Position numbers and translations under genes: made by a program. The notes under the pieces were generated by a model. It searched no databases. It was not told the DNA's origin and saw only the letters and a program-made list of their open reading frames with translations. Below are positions 61,526-64,000 of a stretch of 64,000 nt of DNA, piece after piece (within the stretch, counting starts at the first letter, position 1; each line of letters begins with the position of its first letter). The stretch lies in contig NZ_JABBFQ010000011.1 in assembly GCF_018494055.1 (NCBI RefSeq), positions 1 through 64,000 of the forward strand. The letters run 5' to 3'. Origin of the DNA: Rosenbergiella epipactidis. Its GTDB lineage: Bacteria; Pseudomonadota; Gammaproteobacteria; Enterobacterales; Enterobacteriaceae.

Positions 61526-62863
61526 TTAGAGTAAACAATACGGCCCATCGTTCTCAGACCAGGGCCATTCGATGATAATTCCCCACCCCTCTTTTACCGA
61601 CCATGAGGCAATGCGTAGCAGAACGGGGGGACGATTGGGCGTCGACCAGCATGTCACCTCGATTTTACCTGCAAGCGTAGTGAGTTGTGACGGTGAATAG
61701 CGGTATTGCGCAAGACGCGGTGTGTTGTAACCGTAACAATGAATATACAGTTCATCGGGTAATGCTTCTCCGATGAGGGGAAAAACCGCTATTGGCTTAA
61801 TGTGGTGAATACGATGGGCATCACACCATGCTATATCGCTAGCTGGCGCAGCAAAGTAGCTTAGCGAGCGCGGCGGTAAACAATCAGCGTAGCAACTGAT
61901 TAGCTGAAAATTCAGCCCACACTGGTGCTCGAATTGTCGGCGTGTCCGCAAAGTTCCAAGGGGGCGGGCCTCTTTTTTACGCGGATAGTCGGTAGGAAGG
62001 CCCAGCAATGCCTTTATATGATGCTGTGAGTGAAGTTCCCGCTGTATCCAAGCGAGAGGCACTTCGCCAGCCTCCTGTGCGTTGAGGTTATGATCGTGCC
62101 AAATTTTCGGTGACTTGTCGCGGGTATAGTGATGCCAAAGAAAGGGGGTTGGCAGGTGGTAAATATCATAACCCCAAGTGAATGCACGCAGGGACAGCGT
62201 AATCTCTTCCCCTTCAAAAAAAATAGTGGGGTCGTTACCGACTTCAGTGACAAAAGTTCCTTGAGTGAAAATAAAGCCTGCCGCCATAAAGCTCCCTCTT
62301 TCCGGGGTGGAACGTCTGCAGCCCCGACTGGTTAAGGTCGGCAGTCCTTCAGCAGTAAAAGCGTTGAAACTAATACGATTAGCCTGTTCAGCATAGATTA
62401 TCTTACCCTGTTCCCCATAGTGGTAGCTTGGCGGATAACTGCTGAGTAAAGGTTTTGGACTCTCTTGGCGCAGTGCGGTAAGGGCATCTATCAGGCGGCT
62501 ATCCCAGCGCTCGCCAAACAAACAATGCGCATCGATCTGTAAAAACCACTGCTCTTGCTGATAGCGCCGATCACAGAGCGCGCGGGCAAAACCGACGCCT
62601 TGTGCTTGCTGATAGGGGAGTGCAATCAGCTCAACCTGCGCCGCGCTCCCCCTTAATTGATAAACTGGAAACCCATTAATCGTGGAGACCGCTATCGGCG
62701 TCCATCCTGCTGCGACCAGGTGATTGAGGTCGTTATCGTCCTGCCAACAGATTGCGATATGCAATCGACTGGCATCCTCGGCTTGCGTGATAGCGCTCTC
62801 GACAGTCTGCCACAGCTCTTGATCGCGATAACTGGCGATATTGATAAAGATACGGTTATCCAT
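61526..62863 (-). CDS. GlcNAc-type glycosyltransferase
   Basis: A 445-residue soluble GT-A-fold glycosyltransferase resembling the UDP-GlcNAc transferases (Skp1-type). It opens MDNRIFINIASYRDQELWQT; the DxD-like site is LQIDAHCLF, and RGCRRSTPERGSFMAAGFIF, FFEGEEITLSLRAFTWGYD and FLWHHYTRDKS are family landmarks. The acceptor is unknown; it could be a protein of the neighbouring fimbrial genes (inference). I chose ATG 62863, after the adhesin stop; the frame runs back to 62899 inside that gene. Confidence 0.75.
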   Translation of the reverse strand: MDNRIFINIASYRDQELWQTVESAITQAEDASRLHIAICWQDDNDLNHLVAAGWTPIAVSTINGFPVYQLRGSAAQVELIALPYQQAQGVGFARALCDRRYQQEQWFLQIDAHCLFGERWDSRLIDALTALRQESPKPLLSSYPPSYHYGEQGKIIYAEQANRISFNAFTAEGLPTLTSRGCRRSTPERGSFMAAGFIFTQGTFVTEVGNDPTIFFEGEEITLSLRAFTWGYDIYHLPTPFLWHHYTRDKSPKIWHDHNLNAQEAGEVPLAWIQRELHSQHHIKALLGLPTDYPRKKEARPLGTLRTRRQFEHQCGLNFQLISCYADCLPPRSLSYFAAPASDIAWCDAHRIHHIKPIAVFPLIGEALPDELYIHCYGYNTPRLAQYRYSPSQLTTLAGKIEVTCWSTPNRPPVLLRIASWSVKEGWGIIIEWPWSENDGPYCLL

Positions 62864-62870
62864 AGATGAT

Positions 62871-63860
62871 CTACTCAAGGGTAAATTGGATCTCAGCATA
62901 GGCGGTAAAAGGCCCTGCCGCGGGAGGGCTTTTTAAACCGGGTTTTAACACGGCTTGCCAAGTGAATTCCGCATCGCTAGTAGATGTAATATCATTTAAG
63001 GCTTCGCTATCCGTTCCATTTACGCGGAGAAGATTTTGTTTACTGTCATAAATGGCGATACGCAGTCGATCGTCTTGACCAGCGGAATCCGTTACCTTGA
63101 TGGATTGAAGGTCACTACTGAGTGTCTGGGTCGAGATTGAGGCACGCGTTGAGAAACGTTGGTAATCACTCCGACAGTTAATTTTGAACCTTAGATCACG
63201 ATAGATCCCTTGAGCCAAGCTGCTTGAGTTCACTCGGTCAAAGTCGATGACTTTACTGGAGTCTAGCGTACAGCTAGGAATGCTCTTAAGCGTTAAGGCC
63301 CCTAGGTTTAAGCGCATCGAATAACTACTGGGCGTTGGCGTAAAGAGATAGTTATAGGCGACAAAACCTATGGGGAGGAGTTGATTTCCAGAAGTGGACG
63401 AGAGGGCAAGCGTATCACTAACTTTGTAAAATTCCAATCGATAGGCCGATCCAGGTATGTAATCGAAGGTTCCCTTCAAAATACCATTCGGGAAGACCAT
63501 ATGTTGTGTTTTAGGGTAACCACCATAACCATCACGGCCATTGGTCCATAATACTTTGACGCCAATTCCAGGGACATCGGTAGCGTAGATTTGATTGGCA
63601 ATCTCGCGGCCTGCGAGGTAAGTCAGTTGACGACCATATTCCGTTCCTCGTTCGCAATCGTCATAACCAATGCGCGCGGTAATCGGCACACTGTCGATCC
63701 GTGCAAAAGGTTGATCTAAACTGACTGGCGCATCGGCATCGATAGTCAACGTTTGGGCGGCAATGGTCAGTGTAGTGGGGGTGCCACGCGCCAAAATGCA
63801 GGCAGCATGGCTGTGGCTTGCCAGTGTAATGAGCATTAATAATCCATATAACCATTTCAT
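62871..63860 (-). CDS. fimbrial tip adhesin-like protein
   Basis: A 329-residue exported protein: signal peptide MKWLYGLLMLITLASHSHA, an N-terminal region (about 20-180) with paired cysteines that does not match a known lectin by eye, and a C-terminal pilin-like domain (CTLDSSKVIDFDRVNSSSLA through AEIQFTLE) typical of two-domain chaperone-usher adhesins. I chose ATG 63860, with AAAAGG 9 nt upstream, over ATG 63869 and TTG 63878. The glycosyltransferase gene starts 7 bp downstream. Confidence 0.75.
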   Translation of the reverse strand: MKWLYGLLMLITLASHSHAACILARGTPTTLTIAAQTLTIDADAPVSLDQPFARIDSVPITARIGYDDCERGTEYGRQLTYLAGREIANQIYATDVPGIGVKVLWTNGRDGYGGYPKTQHMVFPNGILKGTFDYIPGSAYRLEFYKVSDTLALSSTSGNQLLPIGFVAYNYLFTPTPSSYSMRLNLGALTLKSIPSCTLDSSKVIDFDRVNSSSLAQGIYRDLRFKINCRSDYQRFSTRASISTQTLSSDLQSIKVTDSAGQDDRLRIAIYDSKQNLLRVNGTDSEALNDITSTSDAEFTWQAVLKPGLKSPPAAGPFTAYAEIQFTLE

Positions 63861-63861
63861 T

Positions 63862-64000
63862 TTATACATCCTTTTCAAGAGTAAGCAGGGAGAGAAGCTC
63901 GCGGGGAAAGCGATGACTTATCTGCTGGCAATCCAAACCAATACTGTGTTCTGCAAACAACAAAAGTAGACTTAAGGGGCTACTCGGTTCGTAATAAGCG
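63862..64000 (-). other. open frame entering from the right edge, uncertain
   Basis: On the minus strand a frame without stops runs from the window edge to TAA at 63862-63864, just 1 bp before the adhesin ATG, which would suit translational coupling. Its about 45 residues (for example FAEHSIGLDCQQISHRF) are not recognisable as an usher or chaperone end, and a frame of this length can arise by chance. Confidence 0.2.

Overview
The window is chromosomal DNA from a gammaproteobacterium of the order Enterobacterales. Most of the sequence shares the gene order of the Escherichia coli metZWV-mltA to rpoS-mutS segment, with protein lengths nearly identical to the E. coli orthologues. The moderate G+C content, the cysG gene directly upstream of cysDNC, and a complete tad pilus locus suggest a plant- or insect-associated Erwiniaceae-like genus. 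That last placement is only an impression.

Layout: 1-10.9 kb carries an initiator tRNA, mltA, the csd/tcdA sulfur and t6A genes, a YgdI-type lipoprotein, the GcvB small RNA divergent from gcvA, ygdD, rlmM, xni, ppnN, queF and syd. The CsrB-type regulatory RNA lies at 11.07-11.36 kb. It is followed by truC, rlmD, relA, mazG, pyrG and eno. barA, which in E. coli sits beside rlmD, is absent from this position. From 20 to 33.2 kb there is an insertion relative to E. coli: a MocR-type regulator with a degenerate aminotransferase domain, then flp, tadV, rcpC, rcpA, rcpB, tadZ, tadA, tadB, tadC, tadD, tadE, tadF, a small exported protein and tadG. This is a complete machine for assembling a Flp/Tad adhesion pilus.

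From 33.2 to 53.8 kb the conserved backbone resumes: queE and queD, cysJIH, an iap-like gene that has lost its catalytic glutamates, cysG, cysDNC, ygbE, ftsB, ispD, ispF, truD, surE, pcm, nlpD, rpoS and mutS. Together cysJIH, cysG and cysDNC encode nearly the whole route from sulfate to sulfide, including siroheme synthesis.

Downstream of mutS lies an AT-rich variable region (53.8-60.3 kb). It holds decayed debris (a truncated Fic-domain gene and an unrecognised fragment), an unknown zinc-ribbon-like protein, and the most interesting item in the window: a compact four-gene His-Xaa-Ser cassette, hxsD-hxsB-hxsC-hxsA. Two radical SAM enzymes and a small partner accompany an exported protein with five tandem His-x-Ser triplets and a C-terminal peptidoglycan-binding-like domain. 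The family has been defined in silico, but to my knowledge its chemistry and function are unknown. The window ends (60.3-64 kb) with a minus-strand group encoding a fimbrial tip-like adhesin, a GlcNAc-type glycosyltransferase, a DcrB/DUF1795 protein resembling Eag chaperones, and a flavin reductase family protein.
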